Source: DATHBD01 sp035296325 (GTDB lineage Bacteria > Actinomycetota > Actinomycetes > Mycobacteriales > Micromonosporaceae). Taken from it: a stretch of 64,000 nt of DNA. The stretch's first letter is position 1. Each line of letters begins with the position of its first letter. Of the stretch, positions 34,090-42,093 are shown piece after piece. Below the pieces are notes generated by a model, which worked only from the letters and a program-made list of their open reading frames with translations, was not told the DNA's origin and made no database searches. A program made the translations under genes and the position numbers. Location of the stretch: contig DATHBD010000005.1 in the NCBI GenBank assembly GCA_035296325.1, forward strand, positions 1 through 64,000. The letters run 5' to 3'.

Positions 34090-34101
34090 CCTAACGTTAG
34101 G
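34090..34101. promoter_or_regulatory. Perfect 12-bp palindrome CCTAACGTTAGG
   Basis: It lies 33 nt before the ligase-like ATG at 34135. The palindrome is flanked by C and G runs (CCCCCT...AGGGGA) that lengthen the symmetry. It is a credible operator; the core TAACGTTA recalls the AACG...CGTT halves of the site at 27597. The surrounding gap (33720-34134) holds otherwise only the doubtful small gene. Confidence 0.5.
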
Positions 34102-34134
34102 GGACACCGCTGGGCGCACCAGGTTGGGGAAACG

Positions 34135-35613
34135 ATGGGCAAGGACGTCACACCGACCGGGTTCTCCCGGGAGGACCGGATCCGCTACCGGCAGAAGGTA
34201 CGGCGGTGCCTCGACGTCTTCGCGATGATGCTCAACGACTTCACGTTCGACAGCGACCGGCCGACCACCGGTCTCGAGATCGAGCTCAACCTGATCGACG
34301 CCGAGGCGCAGCCGGCGATGCGGAATGCCGAGGTGCTGGCGAACCTGGCCGACCCCTCGTTCCAGACCGAACTCGGCCAGTTCAACCTCGAGATCAACAT
34401 GCCGCCCCGGCTGATCGCCGGCTCCGGCTTGCAGGCCTACGAGAAGGAGATCCTGGCCAGCCTCCTGCACGCGGACGAGCGCGCCCGCAAGTCCGACGCC
34501 AACCTCGTGCTGATCGGCATCCTGCCCACGCTCACCCAGGCGCACACCGTGCTGGCCAACCTCTCCGCCAACCCGCGCTACCGGCTGCTCAACGAGCAGA
34601 TCGTCACGGCCCGGGGCGAGGACATCCCGCTCGACATCCGCGGCGTGGAGCGGTTGCAGGCCTTCGCGGACTCCATCGCTCCCGAGGCGGCGTGCACAAG
34701 TGTGCAGTTTCACCTGCAGGTCGCACCCGAGTCGTTCCCGTGTTACTGGAATGCGGCCCAGGCGATCGCCGGTATCCAGGTGGCGATCGGCGCCAACTCG
34801 CCGTACCTCTACGGCAAGCGCCTGTGGGCGGAGACCCGGATCGCACTCTTCCAGCAGGCCACGGACACCAGGCCGGACGAGTTGAAGGCGCAGGGTGTGC
34901 GGCCCCGGGTCTGGTTCGGCGAGCGCTGGATCACGTCGATCTTCGATTTGTTCGAGGAGAACGTCCGGTACTTCCCGCCGCTCCTGCCGATCTGCGAGGA
35001 GGAGGACCCGGTCGAGGTGCTCAACAGCGGCGGCGTGCCCGAGCTCGGGGAGCTGCGGCTGCACAACGGCACCATCTACCGGTGGAACCGACCGGTGTAC
35101 GACGTCATGAACGGCCGTCCGCACCTGCGCGTGGAGAACCGCGTGCTGCCGGCCGGGCCCACCGTGGTCGACCTGCTCGCGAACGCGGCGTTCTACTTCG
35201 GCCTGGTCCGGGAACTCGCCGAGGCGGACCGCCCGATCTGGACGCAGCTCACCTTCTCGATCGCGGAAGGGAACTTCCACACCGCCGCGCGCGACGGGAT
35301 CGACGCCAGCGTGTGGTGGCCGCAACTCGGTGAGGTGCCGGTGACCCAACTGGTCCTGGACCGCCTGCTGCCGATGGCATCCACCGGGCTCGACCGGTTC
35401 GGCGTCGACCCCGCGATCCGGGACCGGCTGCTCGGCGTGATCGAGCAGCGCTGCCTGACCCGGCGCAACGGGTCGGTCTGGCAGGCCGAGACGGTGCAGT
35501 TGCTGGAGCGCGAGTTCAACCTGGACCGGCTCTCCGCGCTGCGGGAGATGCTGAGCCGGTACCGCCAGTTCCTGCACCAGAACGATCCGGTGCACACCTG
35601 GCCGGTCCGGTGA
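34135..35613 (+). CDS. Glutamate-cysteine ligase-like (GCS2-type) protein
   Basis: 492 residues from ATG 34135 with GGGGA upstream; the frame is open to 34009, but that would cross the palindrome. Marks of the actinobacterial glutamate-cysteine ligase-like family: TTGLEIELNLIDAEAQPAMRNAEVL (the conserved GxExE metal/ATP site), FQTELGQFNLEINMPP, TSVQFHLQVAPESFPCYWNAAQAIAGIQVAIGANSPYLYGKRLWAETRIALF, and RVENRVLPAGPTVVDLLANAAFYFG. The fold joins glutamate to an amine with ATP. Actinobacteria of this type use mycothiol rather than glutathione, so the true acceptor may not be cysteine. Single gene, no partner; function beyond the family is open. Confidence 0.85.
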   Translation: MGKDVTPTGFSREDRIRYRQKVRRCLDVFAMMLNDFTFDSDRPTTGLEIELNLIDAEAQPAMRNAEVLANLADPSFQTELGQFNLEINMPPRLIAGSGLQAYEKEILASLLHADERARKSDANLVLIGILPTLTQAHTVLANLSANPRYRLLNEQIVTARGEDIPLDIRGVERLQAFADSIAPEAACTSVQFHLQVAPESFPCYWNAAQAIAGIQVAIGANSPYLYGKRLWAETRIALFQQATDTRPDELKAQGVRPRVWFGERWITSIFDLFEENVRYFPPLLPICEEEDPVEVLNSGGVPELGELRLHNGTIYRWNRPVYDVMNGRPHLRVENRVLPAGPTVVDLLANAAFYFGLVRELAEADRPIWTQLTFSIAEGNFHTAARDGIDASVWWPQLGEVPVTQLVLDRLLPMASTGLDRFGVDPAIRDRLLGVIEQRCLTRRNGSVWQAETVQLLEREFNLDRLSALREMLSRYRQFLHQNDPVHTWPVR

Positions 35614-35642
35614 CGCGCATCGCGGTCGGCGGAGGCCGGGCG

Positions 35643-36728
35643 TCAGCCGGGTAGCCGGTCGGTGGTCTCGGCGCGCTCCGGCGCGGGCTGCGCTGCCCAT
35701 GGCTGCGCGCCCGGTTCCGGCACCGGACCGGCCGGGGCAGCGGCCGGATCTCTCGGCGGCCAGGCGGCCGGGCCCGGAGCGCCATCCCGCTCGGCGGTTG
35801 CCGCTCGTCGCGCCCGGCCCGTACCGGTCCGCCGCGCGCCGGTCGGGCCGATCGCGGATACCAGTGCGGAGCCCGCGACGCCGGCCAGCACGGCGTACGG
35901 CGCGACGACGTACCCGGACAGCTGCATGCTGCGCTCGCCCATCCCGGGCGTGGTGAGGAAGTACGCCACGGCGACCAGCAGGGGCCCGGTCGCGCCGGAG
36001 ACCGCCACGCCGACGCGGTGGTCCCCGCGCCGGGCGCCCGGCCATGCCGCCAACGCGCCGATGACCAGCGCGAGCGCCACCAGCGCCGCAGCGGTGGGCA
36101 GGTCGACCATGCTGCGCGGCGCGCCCTCGCCGGATGGTCGCCAGGTGCCGAGCTGCGCGCCGACCGGCCCGGCGCCGGCGCGCAGGCTGTGCACGGCCGC
36201 GACCAGGGCCATCACCCCGATGTACGCCGCCGACAGGATGACATTGGCCGCCACCGCCGGCACGGTCAGCGCGGCGACGGCCACAAGCAGCCCGATGATC
36301 ACACCGGTCAACGCATAGCCGCCGGCGGTGAACTGGGGCGCCGCGTTGTCGGTCAGCAGGGCGGCCCGGGCCGGAAGCGCGACCAGTGGAACGTTGATCA
36401 TCGCGCCGATCCCCACGGCGAGGATGATGATCACCAGCCAGACCGCGTCCCATGCGCCCGGAGCGGCGTCGTGGCGGCTGCGCGTCGGCCGCCCGCCGAC
36501 GCGATCGACGCGGCCGGCTGCCAGCGCGCCGATCACCGTCGCGGTGGCGGCCAGCCAGATCACCCACGCCAGGCTGGCGTACCAGGTCGGCCCCGAGGAG
36601 GCCGGCTGTGCGACCGGCACCCAGCCGATCACGCCGAGGCCGTAGCCGAGCCCGAGGGCGGCGGCGCTCATCCCGGCGGCGATCCCGATCGCCGCGCAGA
36701 TAGACATGATCCAATTTCGCGCCGCCAT
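35643..36728 (-). CDS. Multi-span membrane protein of unknown function
   Basis: 361 residues from ATG 36728. About eight to nine hydrophobic spans, including IMSICAAIGIAAGMSAAALGLGYGLGVIGW, SLAWVIWLAATATVIGALAAG, AVWLVIIILAVGIGAMINVPLVAL, ALTGVIIGLLVAVAALTVPAVAANVILSA, AALVALALVIGALAAW, GPLLVAVAYFL and YVVAPYAVLAGVAGSALVSAI. The last 75 residues are cytoplasmic, Pro/Ala/Arg-rich and disordered. No transporter signature is recognised. It converges on the ligase-like gene with only 29 bp between and no terminator hairpin. Confidence 0.8.
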   Translation of the reverse strand: MAARNWIMSICAAIGIAAGMSAAALGLGYGLGVIGWVPVAQPASSGPTWYASLAWVIWLAATATVIGALAAGRVDRVGGRPTRSRHDAAPGAWDAVWLVIIILAVGIGAMINVPLVALPARAALLTDNAAPQFTAGGYALTGVIIGLLVAVAALTVPAVAANVILSAAYIGVMALVAAVHSLRAGAGPVGAQLGTWRPSGEGAPRSMVDLPTAAALVALALVIGALAAWPGARRGDHRVGVAVSGATGPLLVAVAYFLTTPGMGERSMQLSGYVVAPYAVLAGVAGSALVSAIGPTGARRTGTGRARRAATAERDGAPGPAAWPPRDPAAAPAGPVPEPGAQPWAAQPAPERAETTDRLPG

Positions 36729-36850
36729 GCCGGGCAGCGTACGCCGAGGCGGCGGGCGGAGCGAGTGGTCCCGATCACCTTACCGCCGCCGCGACGTGCC
36801 GAAACACTCCGCTGCAATGGGCGCGGGGACGGTCGTGGTGAGATAGGCCA

Positions 36851-37735
36851 ATGGCCGATGAACGCGTATCGCCTCCGGGCGACCCGTCCCGGGACCTCCC
36901 GCCCGATGCGACCCGTCCGATGCCGGCCGTCGGCGGGGACGGCTCACCCGGTCCGGACGCGACCCGGCCGTTGCCGGGCGGCGGCGCGCCGACCGGTGCT
37001 GCCGGCCCTCCGGGCGCCGCCCGACCGTCGGACGCCACCCAGGCCATGCCGGCAGTGGGTGCCGCCGACGCCACCCGGGTCGCCGGTCCGCTGCCGCCCG
37101 GCGGCGCCCCGACGGCGACGCCGGGAACCGCCCCGCCCGCGCGCTGGGCAGGACGGGCCGGCGTCCCGGCCCCCGGTGCGGGAGGTGTTCGCCAGCCGGC
37201 GACGGAGCGGTGGGTGGAAGAGGCGCCGATCGACCCGTACGGTGGCCGTTCGTGGTTCACGCCGGTGCTGCTCGGCATCCTGGCGCTGGTGCTGCTGTCG
37301 GCGCTGGGTCTGGGGATCTGGCTGATCCTGCGGGCCACCGATGACGAGACGCCGCCCACCGCGCCGGCGACCCCGGCCGCGACGGTCAGCGCGCCGCCCA
37401 CCGTGACGACTGCGCCGCCTGCCAGTGCGTCCCCGTCGCCGCCGCCGCCGACGACGCCGTCCGCGGCGGAGACCCCCCCGGCGCCCGCGCCGGTGGCGGT
37501 TGCGCCGGTGCGTGGGATGACCCGGTCGGCCGCGACGGCGACGCTCGAGGGACAGGGTCTTGTGGTCTCGGTGGTGCAGCAACCGGACCCGGCGGCGCCG
37601 GCCGGCACCGCGATCGGCACCGATCCGCCGGCCGGCTCGCGGATGCCGCCGGGCTCCCGGATCACGCTGTTCATTGCCGCCGCACCGCAGACGTCACCGC
37701 TGCCGCGGCCGTCGGCAACCCCGTCGACCGGGTGA
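36851..37735 (+). CDS. Membrane protein with one extracellular PASTA domain
   Basis: 294 residues from ATG 36851. The cytoplasmic N-terminal ~130 residues are disordered and repeat the motif DAT(R/Q)xxP four times (DATRPMP, DATRPLP, DATQAMP, DATRVAGP). This recalls phospho-threonine motifs read by FHA domains. One membrane span follows (FTPVLLGILALVLLSALGLGIWLIL), then a Pro/Thr/Ser linker, then a PASTA domain near residues 215-277: GMTRSAATATLEGQGLVVSVVQQPDPAAPAGTAIGTDPPAGSRMPPGSRITLFI. PASTA domains bind muropeptide or lipid II. With no kinase domain, it may be a wall-sensing adaptor or kinase substrate; that is inference. Confidence 0.85.
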   Translation: MADERVSPPGDPSRDLPPDATRPMPAVGGDGSPGPDATRPLPGGGAPTGAAGPPGAARPSDATQAMPAVGAADATRVAGPLPPGGAPTATPGTAPPARWAGRAGVPAPGAGGVRQPATERWVEEAPIDPYGGRSWFTPVLLGILALVLLSALGLGIWLILRATDDETPPTAPATPAATVSAPPTVTTAPPASASPSPPPPTTPSAAETPPAPAPVAVAPVRGMTRSAATATLEGQGLVVSVVQQPDPAAPAGTAIGTDPPAGSRMPPGSRITLFIAAAPQTSPLPRPSATPSTG

Positions 37736-37811
37736 TCGGGCCGGCGTCGACAGCGGTCCGGCGCTCAGTCCGGCGCGCTCGGTGGCCCGGCGGCGGGCCA
37801 GCCGCGCGGGA

Positions 37812-38075
37812 TCAGGCGACGGCCGCGCGGGCCCGCCCGGCGTTTGGCCGGAAGAACGCCCGCTGCAGCCCGGTGAGCTGGACGAAGATTGAGCGCCGCT
37901 GGACCGCGTCGCCGATGGAGTTCAGTTCGTACCCATCCAGCCACACCCACCCGTCGTACGTGGGCCAATCGTGTACCCGGATCATCCGGAACAGCAGCGG
38001 CTCGGCGAACTGAACACTGGCTGCACTGGTGACGCGGAGAACCTCACCCGAACTTGGTAACACCGCTGCTCCCAT
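37812..38075 (-). CDS. Small conserved hypothetical protein linked to XRE/DUF397 loci
   Basis: 87 residues from ATG 38075. The core VTSAASVQFAEPLLFRMIRVHDWPTYDGWVWLDGYELNSIGDAVQRRSIFVQLTGL is, from memory, a widespread small actinobacterial protein often near XRE-DUF397 genes. It has a beta-rich, Trp-rich pattern and no export signal. A GTTAGG box lies directly upstream of the ATG, hinting at a leaderless mRNA. The role is unknown. It diverges from the XRE gene at 38508 across a 432-bp gap. Confidence 0.75.
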   Translation of the reverse strand: MGAAVLPSSGEVLRVTSAASVQFAEPLLFRMIRVHDWPTYDGWVWLDGYELNSIGDAVQRRSIFVQLTGLQRAFFRPNAGRARAAVA

Positions 38076-38507
38076 CCCTAACTCGTTGCCGACCCGTACG
38101 CGGGGTCCGCGATATCACTGACTGCGGAAGGCCAACTGGAGAAAAGTCCGCGACGGTTGTGCCGTCGTGGGGCTCTGCAGGACTTTCGCTGGAGCGAGAA
38201 ATGACCGATTGCTCCGTATCCGACGATCGGTCGAATCGTTGGTAGCAACGGATGGTGCCTGCCCGGACGTCGCCACACCGACGTGGCCAGCCCAGCCGAG
38301 GGAGCCGGCGAGACATGAACGCTCGGTGATATCAAGCACACGGAAAGTTTGCAGCAGACCGGTGATCCGTGCAAGTTGCATGCGGAAGATTCCACCGAGT
38401 GAGTTTCGGGTCGCTCTCCGGCTTGATCTCGGCCTCGCCGCCACGCAGACTTAACGCCTCATCTATGTCACTCAGGTCCGGGTGCGCGCGAGGCGCGGAG
38501 GTACGAG
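38076..38507. other. Intergenic stretch without a confident gene; possible STAS relic
   Basis: No frame here has convincing start signals. The minus frame 38115-38444 encodes MQLARITGLLQTFRVLDITER, which looks like the C-terminal helix and strand of a STAS (anti-sigma antagonist) domain, but the rest does not continue that fold. It may be the decayed remnant of such a gene. GC content is lower than in the neighbours. The right end carries the GGAGG (38497-38501) of the XRE gene. Confidence 0.4.
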
Positions 38508-39356
38508 TTGGCCAGCCGGCGGGGCAGCCCCACGCTACGGCGCCGACAGCTCGGCATGGAGCTGCGGCGACTTCGGGACGCCGCAGGCGTCACGATCGAC
38601 CAGGTGGCCGAACACCTCGAGTGCTCGGCATCGAAGATTTCACGTATCGAGACGGGTCAAACGGGTGTCACCCCCCGGGACGTCCGCGACATGCTGGTCG
38701 TCTACCAGGTTGATCCGGAGCACGCGGACACCCTCTTGCAGGTGGCCCGGGAGGCCCGGCAAAAGGGGTGGTGGCAGCTCTACGGCGACGTGCTGACCAG
38801 TGCGTACGTCGGTCTGGAGGCCGCCGCCGACGAAATCCGGGCGTACGAGGCGCTCGTCGTGCCGGGCCTGTTCCAGACCGAGGAGTACGCCCGCGCGATG
38901 ATTCGTGCCGCCCGTCCGGACGATGACGAAGCGGAGATCGATCGACGGGTGCGTGTCCGCAACAGCCGCCAGTCGTTACTTACCCAGGATGATCCGATCC
39001 GGGTGTGGGTGGTCCTGGATGAGGCGGTGTTGCGTCGCCCAGTGGGCGGCAGTGCGGTCATGCGACAGCAGCTCGAGCACTTGATCACGGTGACTGAGCT
39101 GCCGAACGTGACGCTGCAGGTATTGCCCTTTCCGGCCGGTGCACATGCTGGTATGGACGGAACATTCGCAATGTTGCTTTACGAGGAATCGGCCAACCAG
39201 AACTTTGTCTTCGCGTCCAACGCGGCAGGCGGGCTATTCCTCGAAAAGGATGACGAACTGGATAGGTACGCGTTCATTTTCGATCAGCTCCGATCAAGCG
39301 CCCTGCGCCCAGACGACTCGATCGGAATGATCGCGTCGCTGGCAAAGGAGCCGTAG
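38508..39356 (+). CDS. XRE-family regulator with DUF5753-type C-terminal domain
   Basis: 282 residues. The start is an unusual TTG at 38508, chosen because GGAGG lies 6 nt upstream and the next Met (38556) would trim helix 1. The HTH is LGMELRRLRDAAGVTIDQVAEHLECSASKISRIETGQTGVTPRDVRDMLVVY. The C-terminal domain has the DUF5753 pattern: YVGLEAAADEIRAYEALVVPGLFQTEEYARAMI, VWVVLDEAVLRRPVGGSAVMRQQLEHLI, NVTLQVLPFPAGAHAGMDGTFAML. TTA at 38976-38978 makes full translation depend on the rare Leu tRNA. It is coupled to the DUF397 gene (1-bp overlap), the standard WhiJ-like pair of actinobacteria, acting in development or toxin-antitoxin-like control. Confidence 0.92.
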   Translation: MASRRGSPTLRRRQLGMELRRLRDAAGVTIDQVAEHLECSASKISRIETGQTGVTPRDVRDMLVVYQVDPEHADTLLQVAREARQKGWWQLYGDVLTSAYVGLEAAADEIRAYEALVVPGLFQTEEYARAMIRAARPDDDEAEIDRRVRVRNSRQSLLTQDDPIRVWVVLDEAVLRRPVGGSAVMRQQLEHLITVTELPNVTLQVLPFPAGAHAGMDGTFAMLLYEESANQNFVFASNAAGGLFLEKDDELDRYAFIFDQLRSSALRPDDSIGMIASLAKEP

Positions 39357-39583
39357 TGGAGATCGAAGCCAAAGGCATGCGCGTCAATCTGGCCGATGCC
39401 AGGTGGCGCAAAAGTACCCGGAGTGGGCCGTACTCGGACAACTGTGTCGAGGTGGCGTTCGTGGACCGCGCGATAGCCGTGCGGGACTCGAAGGACCCGG
39501 CCGGTGCGGCCCTGCTGTTCACCGCCGGAGAGTGGGACGCCTTCGTCGAGGGCGCCAAGGACGGCGAGTTCGACCTGGCCTGA
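39356..39583 (+). CDS. DUF397 protein, partner of the XRE regulator
   Basis: 75 residues; GTG 39356 overlaps the TAG stop of the XRE gene (TAGTG). DUF397 hallmarks: ARWRKSTRSGPYSDNCVEVAFVDRAIAVRDSKDPAGAALLFTAGEWDAFVEGAKDGEFD. Small DUF397 proteins are encoded beside WhiJ-type XRE regulators and are thought to modulate them. Its biochemical role is not established. Confidence 0.93.
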   Translation: MEIEAKGMRVNLADARWRKSTRSGPYSDNCVEVAFVDRAIAVRDSKDPAGAALLFTAGEWDAFVEGAKDGEFDLA

Positions 39584-39600
39584 CCGTCGCGGTCGACGGT
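39583..39600. terminator. Short hairpin after the DUF397 gene
   Basis: ACCGTCG (39583-39589) and CGACGGT (39594-39600) pair across a 4-nt loop starting at the last base of the stop codon. Confidence 0.5.
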
Positions 39601-39740
39601 GCCGTGCCGATCGCCGCCCATGGGGTGACGCGTGCGTTGTGCACGTGAACACTCCGGGCGGCGACGGCATGGTCCGGGTGCCGATGCGCCGCCAGGTCCC
39701 CGACGGCCCGGTCGTGCGCCGCACATGCGGGGGACGTTCC

Positions 39741-40547
39741 TCAGACCGCGAAGGCGTCCAGCGGCGCGTTCGCGGGTTCGGCCGGCCGCGCCTTCCACAG
39801 GCCCACCTTCTGCGCGCCGAGGCGGGCCAGGTAGGCCGGATTGAGCAGAAGATACCGACGCCACAGCCGGGTCGGCTCCAGGCCGAGCCGCCACAGCCAC
39901 TCCAGACCCTGCCGCTGCATCCACGCGGGTGGCTTGCGAAGCTGCCCAGCGTGGTAGTCGAAGGCGGCGCCGACGGCGAGCATGGGCGCGTCCACCAGCC
40001 GGCGCATGGCGTACACGAAGATCTCCTGCCTCGGCGCACCGAGGCCGACCAGCACGACGCGGGCCCCGGAGTCGCGGATCCGTTCCGCGATCGCCTCGGG
40101 CTCGCCCGGGCCGGCAGCGCGGAACTTCGACGGCTCCACGCCGACGATCTGCAACGCAGGGAGGCGCTGCGCCAGGGCGGCGACGAGCCGGTCCAGGGTC
40201 TCCCGGGTCGAGCCGTACAGGTAGACCGGCAGGCCGTCCTCCGCGCACCTGGCGAGGACCCGCAGCGTGAGCTCCGGACCGTACACCCGGTCGGTCAACC
40301 CGGCCCGGTAGAGCGAGTTGAGCGCCCAGCGCACCGGCTGCCCGTCCGGCGTGACCAGGTCGAACGCGTTGAGCCGCGCCTCGTGCGTCGGGTCGGCGAC
40401 GCCGGTCATGACGCCGTGCACGGCCAACGCCGTCACCGCGAGCGGGCGCCGCTCCCGGGCGGCGGTGAGGATCCGCTCCACCGCGGCGGCGTAGTCGATC
40501 ACATTGACCTCGACGCCGAGGACACTGCGTTTCCCGTGGTCGATCAT
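39741..40547 (-). CDS. WecG/TagA/CpsF-family glycosyltransferase
   Basis: 268 residues from ATG 40547, which overlaps the epimerase stop as ATGA (40544-40547); the longer frame to 40673 would lie inside the epimerase gene. GT26 features: LGVEVNVIDYAAAVERILTAA, TALAVHGVMTGVADPTHEARLNAFDLVTPDGQPVRWALNSL, RVYGPELTLRVLARCAEDGLPVYLYGSTRETLDRLVAAL, GLGAPRQEIFVYAMRRLVDAPMLAVGAAFDYHAGQLRKPPAWMQRQGLEWLWRL. The family transfers N-acetyl-mannosaminyl or similar residues to lipid-linked sugars for exopolysaccharide or teichoic acid. Coupling to the epimerase suggests that enzyme supplies or edits its sugar nucleotide. Confidence 0.92.
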   Translation of the reverse strand: MIDHGKRSVLGVEVNVIDYAAAVERILTAARERRPLAVTALAVHGVMTGVADPTHEARLNAFDLVTPDGQPVRWALNSLYRAGLTDRVYGPELTLRVLARCAEDGLPVYLYGSTRETLDRLVAALAQRLPALQIVGVEPSKFRAAGPGEPEAIAERIRDSGARVVLVGLGAPRQEIFVYAMRRLVDAPMLAVGAAFDYHAGQLRKPPAWMQRQGLEWLWRLGLEPTRLWRRYLLLNPAYLARLGAQKVGLWKARPAEPANAPLDAFAV

Positions 40548-41623
40548 GCCCGGCCCGCCGGGACCCATTTGTCGACGTTCGCTTCGTGGATCTCGGTCAG
40601 GATCGCCGGGACGTCGTAGGTCATCTTCCACTCGGGGTAGTGGCTGGCGAATCGCTCGTTGGATCCGATCCACCAGATGTGGTCGCCGACCCGGTTGGTG
40701 TCCACGTAGGAGTGCTCCAGCGGATTGCCGGAGATCTTCTCGGCCAGCGTGATCGCCTCGAGCACGCTGGCGTTGGAGTGCCGCCCGCCGCCGAGGTTGT
40801 ACACCTCGGCGCTGCGCGGGCTGCGGAAGAACGCCTCGAACGCGGCCACCACGTCGTGCGAGTGGATCGCGTCGCGCACCTGCTTACCCTTGTACCCGTA
40901 GATCGTGTATGGCCGCCGCTCCATCGCGCAGCGCATCACGTACCCCAGGAAGCCGTGCAGTTCGGTGGCGCTGTGCGCCGGGCCGGTCAGGGTGCCGCCG
41001 CGGAAGCAGGCCGTCTTCATGTCGAAGTACCGCCCGTACTCCTGCACCATCACGTCGGCCGCGACCTTGGACGCACCGAAGATCGAGTGCATGCAGGCGT
41101 CGATCGACATGTCCTCGCGGATGCCCTGCTGGTAGGCGTGGCCCGGGTCGATCTCCCACCGGGTGTCCTGCTCGGCCAGGGGCAGCGTGTTCGGGCGGTC
41201 GCCGTACACCTTGTTGGTGGAGCAGTGGATCACGGGCGCGTCGATGCAGTGCTCACGGACGTGCTGCAGGATGTTGAGGGTGCCGCCGGCGTTGACCTCG
41301 AAATCGGTGTACGGGTCGCGGACCGCCCAGTCGTGCGACGGCTGCGCCGCTGTGTGGATCACCACGGCGATGTCGCGCCCGTACCGGGTGAAGATCTCGG
41401 TCAGCGCTGCCCGGTCGCGGATGTCCACGTCGTGGTGGGTGTACCGGCTGCCCAGGTCGCGGGTGAGGCGCACCACGTTCCAGGCGGTGGAGGCCTCCGG
41501 CCCGAAGAAGCGCTGCCGCATGTCGTTGTCGATGCCGACCACGTCCAGCCCGAGCGAGGCGAAGTGGCGCACCGCCTCGGAGCCGATCAGGCCGGCCGAG
41601 CCGGTCACCAGCGCGACGCTCAA
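40544..41623 (-). CDS. NAD-dependent epimerase, CDP-paratose/tyvelose 2-epimerase type
   Basis: 359 residues from ATG 41623. An extended SDR: GSAGLIGSEAVRHFA (NAD-binding Gly motif), VGIDNDMR, VIHTAAQPSHDWAVRDPYTDFEVNAGGTLNILQHVREH, CSTNKVYGDRPN, then HSIFGASKVAADVMVQEYGRYFDMKTACFRGGTLTGPAHSATELHGFL, and RDAIHSHDVVAAFEAFF. The PSHDWA and TNKVYGD strings are those of CDP-paratose 2-epimerase relatives. In the usual YxxxK site, Phe stands where the catalytic Tyr is expected (FGASK); close relatives recalled from memory share this, so the proton relay may differ. It is the first gene of the pair with the GT26 enzyme. Confidence 0.88.
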   Translation of the reverse strand: MSVALVTGSAGLIGSEAVRHFASLGLDVVGIDNDMRQRFFGPEASTAWNVVRLTRDLGSRYTHHDVDIRDRAALTEIFTRYGRDIAVVIHTAAQPSHDWAVRDPYTDFEVNAGGTLNILQHVREHCIDAPVIHCSTNKVYGDRPNTLPLAEQDTRWEIDPGHAYQQGIREDMSIDACMHSIFGASKVAADVMVQEYGRYFDMKTACFRGGTLTGPAHSATELHGFLGYVMRCAMERRPYTIYGYKGKQVRDAIHSHDVVAAFEAFFRSPRSAEVYNLGGGRHSNASVLEAITLAEKISGNPLEHSYVDTNRVGDHIWWIGSNERFASHYPEWKMTYDVPAILTEIHEANVDKWVPAGRA

Positions 41624-41807
41624 TGGTCTGCCCTTCGTTCCGCGACGGAGAGGTACCAGCCTCGCAGTCTAGACAGCGGCCACCCGTCATCAGCCGCGGC
41701 GGGCCGGGCGATCCAGCGCCCGCGTGACGGCTGGGCCGGGCTTTCCAGCGCCCCGCGTCGCGGCCGGGCCGGGTTTCCAACGCCCGCGTGGCGGCGGGAA
41801 ACGAAAT

Positions 41808-41838
41808 GGCCCCACCGGCAGCGGACTGCGGTGGGGCC
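41808..41838. terminator. Terminator downstream of tRNA-Leu
   Basis: GGCCCCACCG (41808-41817) and CGGTGGGGCC (41829-41838) form a perfect 10-bp stem with an 11-nt loop, directly 3' of the tRNA on the minus strand and followed by a short T run (ATTTCG). Confidence 0.8.
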
Positions 41839-41842
41839 TTCG

Positions 41843-41928
41843 TGGTGGGGAAGGGGGGAGTTGAACCCCCACGCCCTTTCGGGCACACGGACCTGAACCG
41901 TGCGCGTCTGCCATTCCGCCACTTCCCC
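41843..41928 (-). tRNA. tRNA-Leu (anticodon CAG)
   Basis: On the minus strand GGGGAAG pairs with CTTCCCC, discriminator A, and CCA is encoded. The anticodon loop is TTCAGGT (CAG). A long variable arm (TGCCCGAAAGGGCG) marks a class II tRNA. Length is 86 nt with CCA. Confidence 0.95.
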
Positions 41929-42093
41929 GACGGAGTTCCAGCACAGCAACATTACTCCACGGGCGAAAAGCCCGCGAAGAGGTTACCCTGCCGTTGGCGC
42001 CCCGGAAGAGTACCACGCGTCGCTCCCGTCGGCGTGCGGACGTCTGTGCGCCGGCCGGATACCATCATGACCTCGGAACCCGAGGAGGAACCG

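Noticed and set aside
34009..34134. N-terminal extension of the ligase-like protein
   Set aside because: It crosses the CCTAACGTTAGG palindrome and lacks a ribosome site; ATG 34135 has one.
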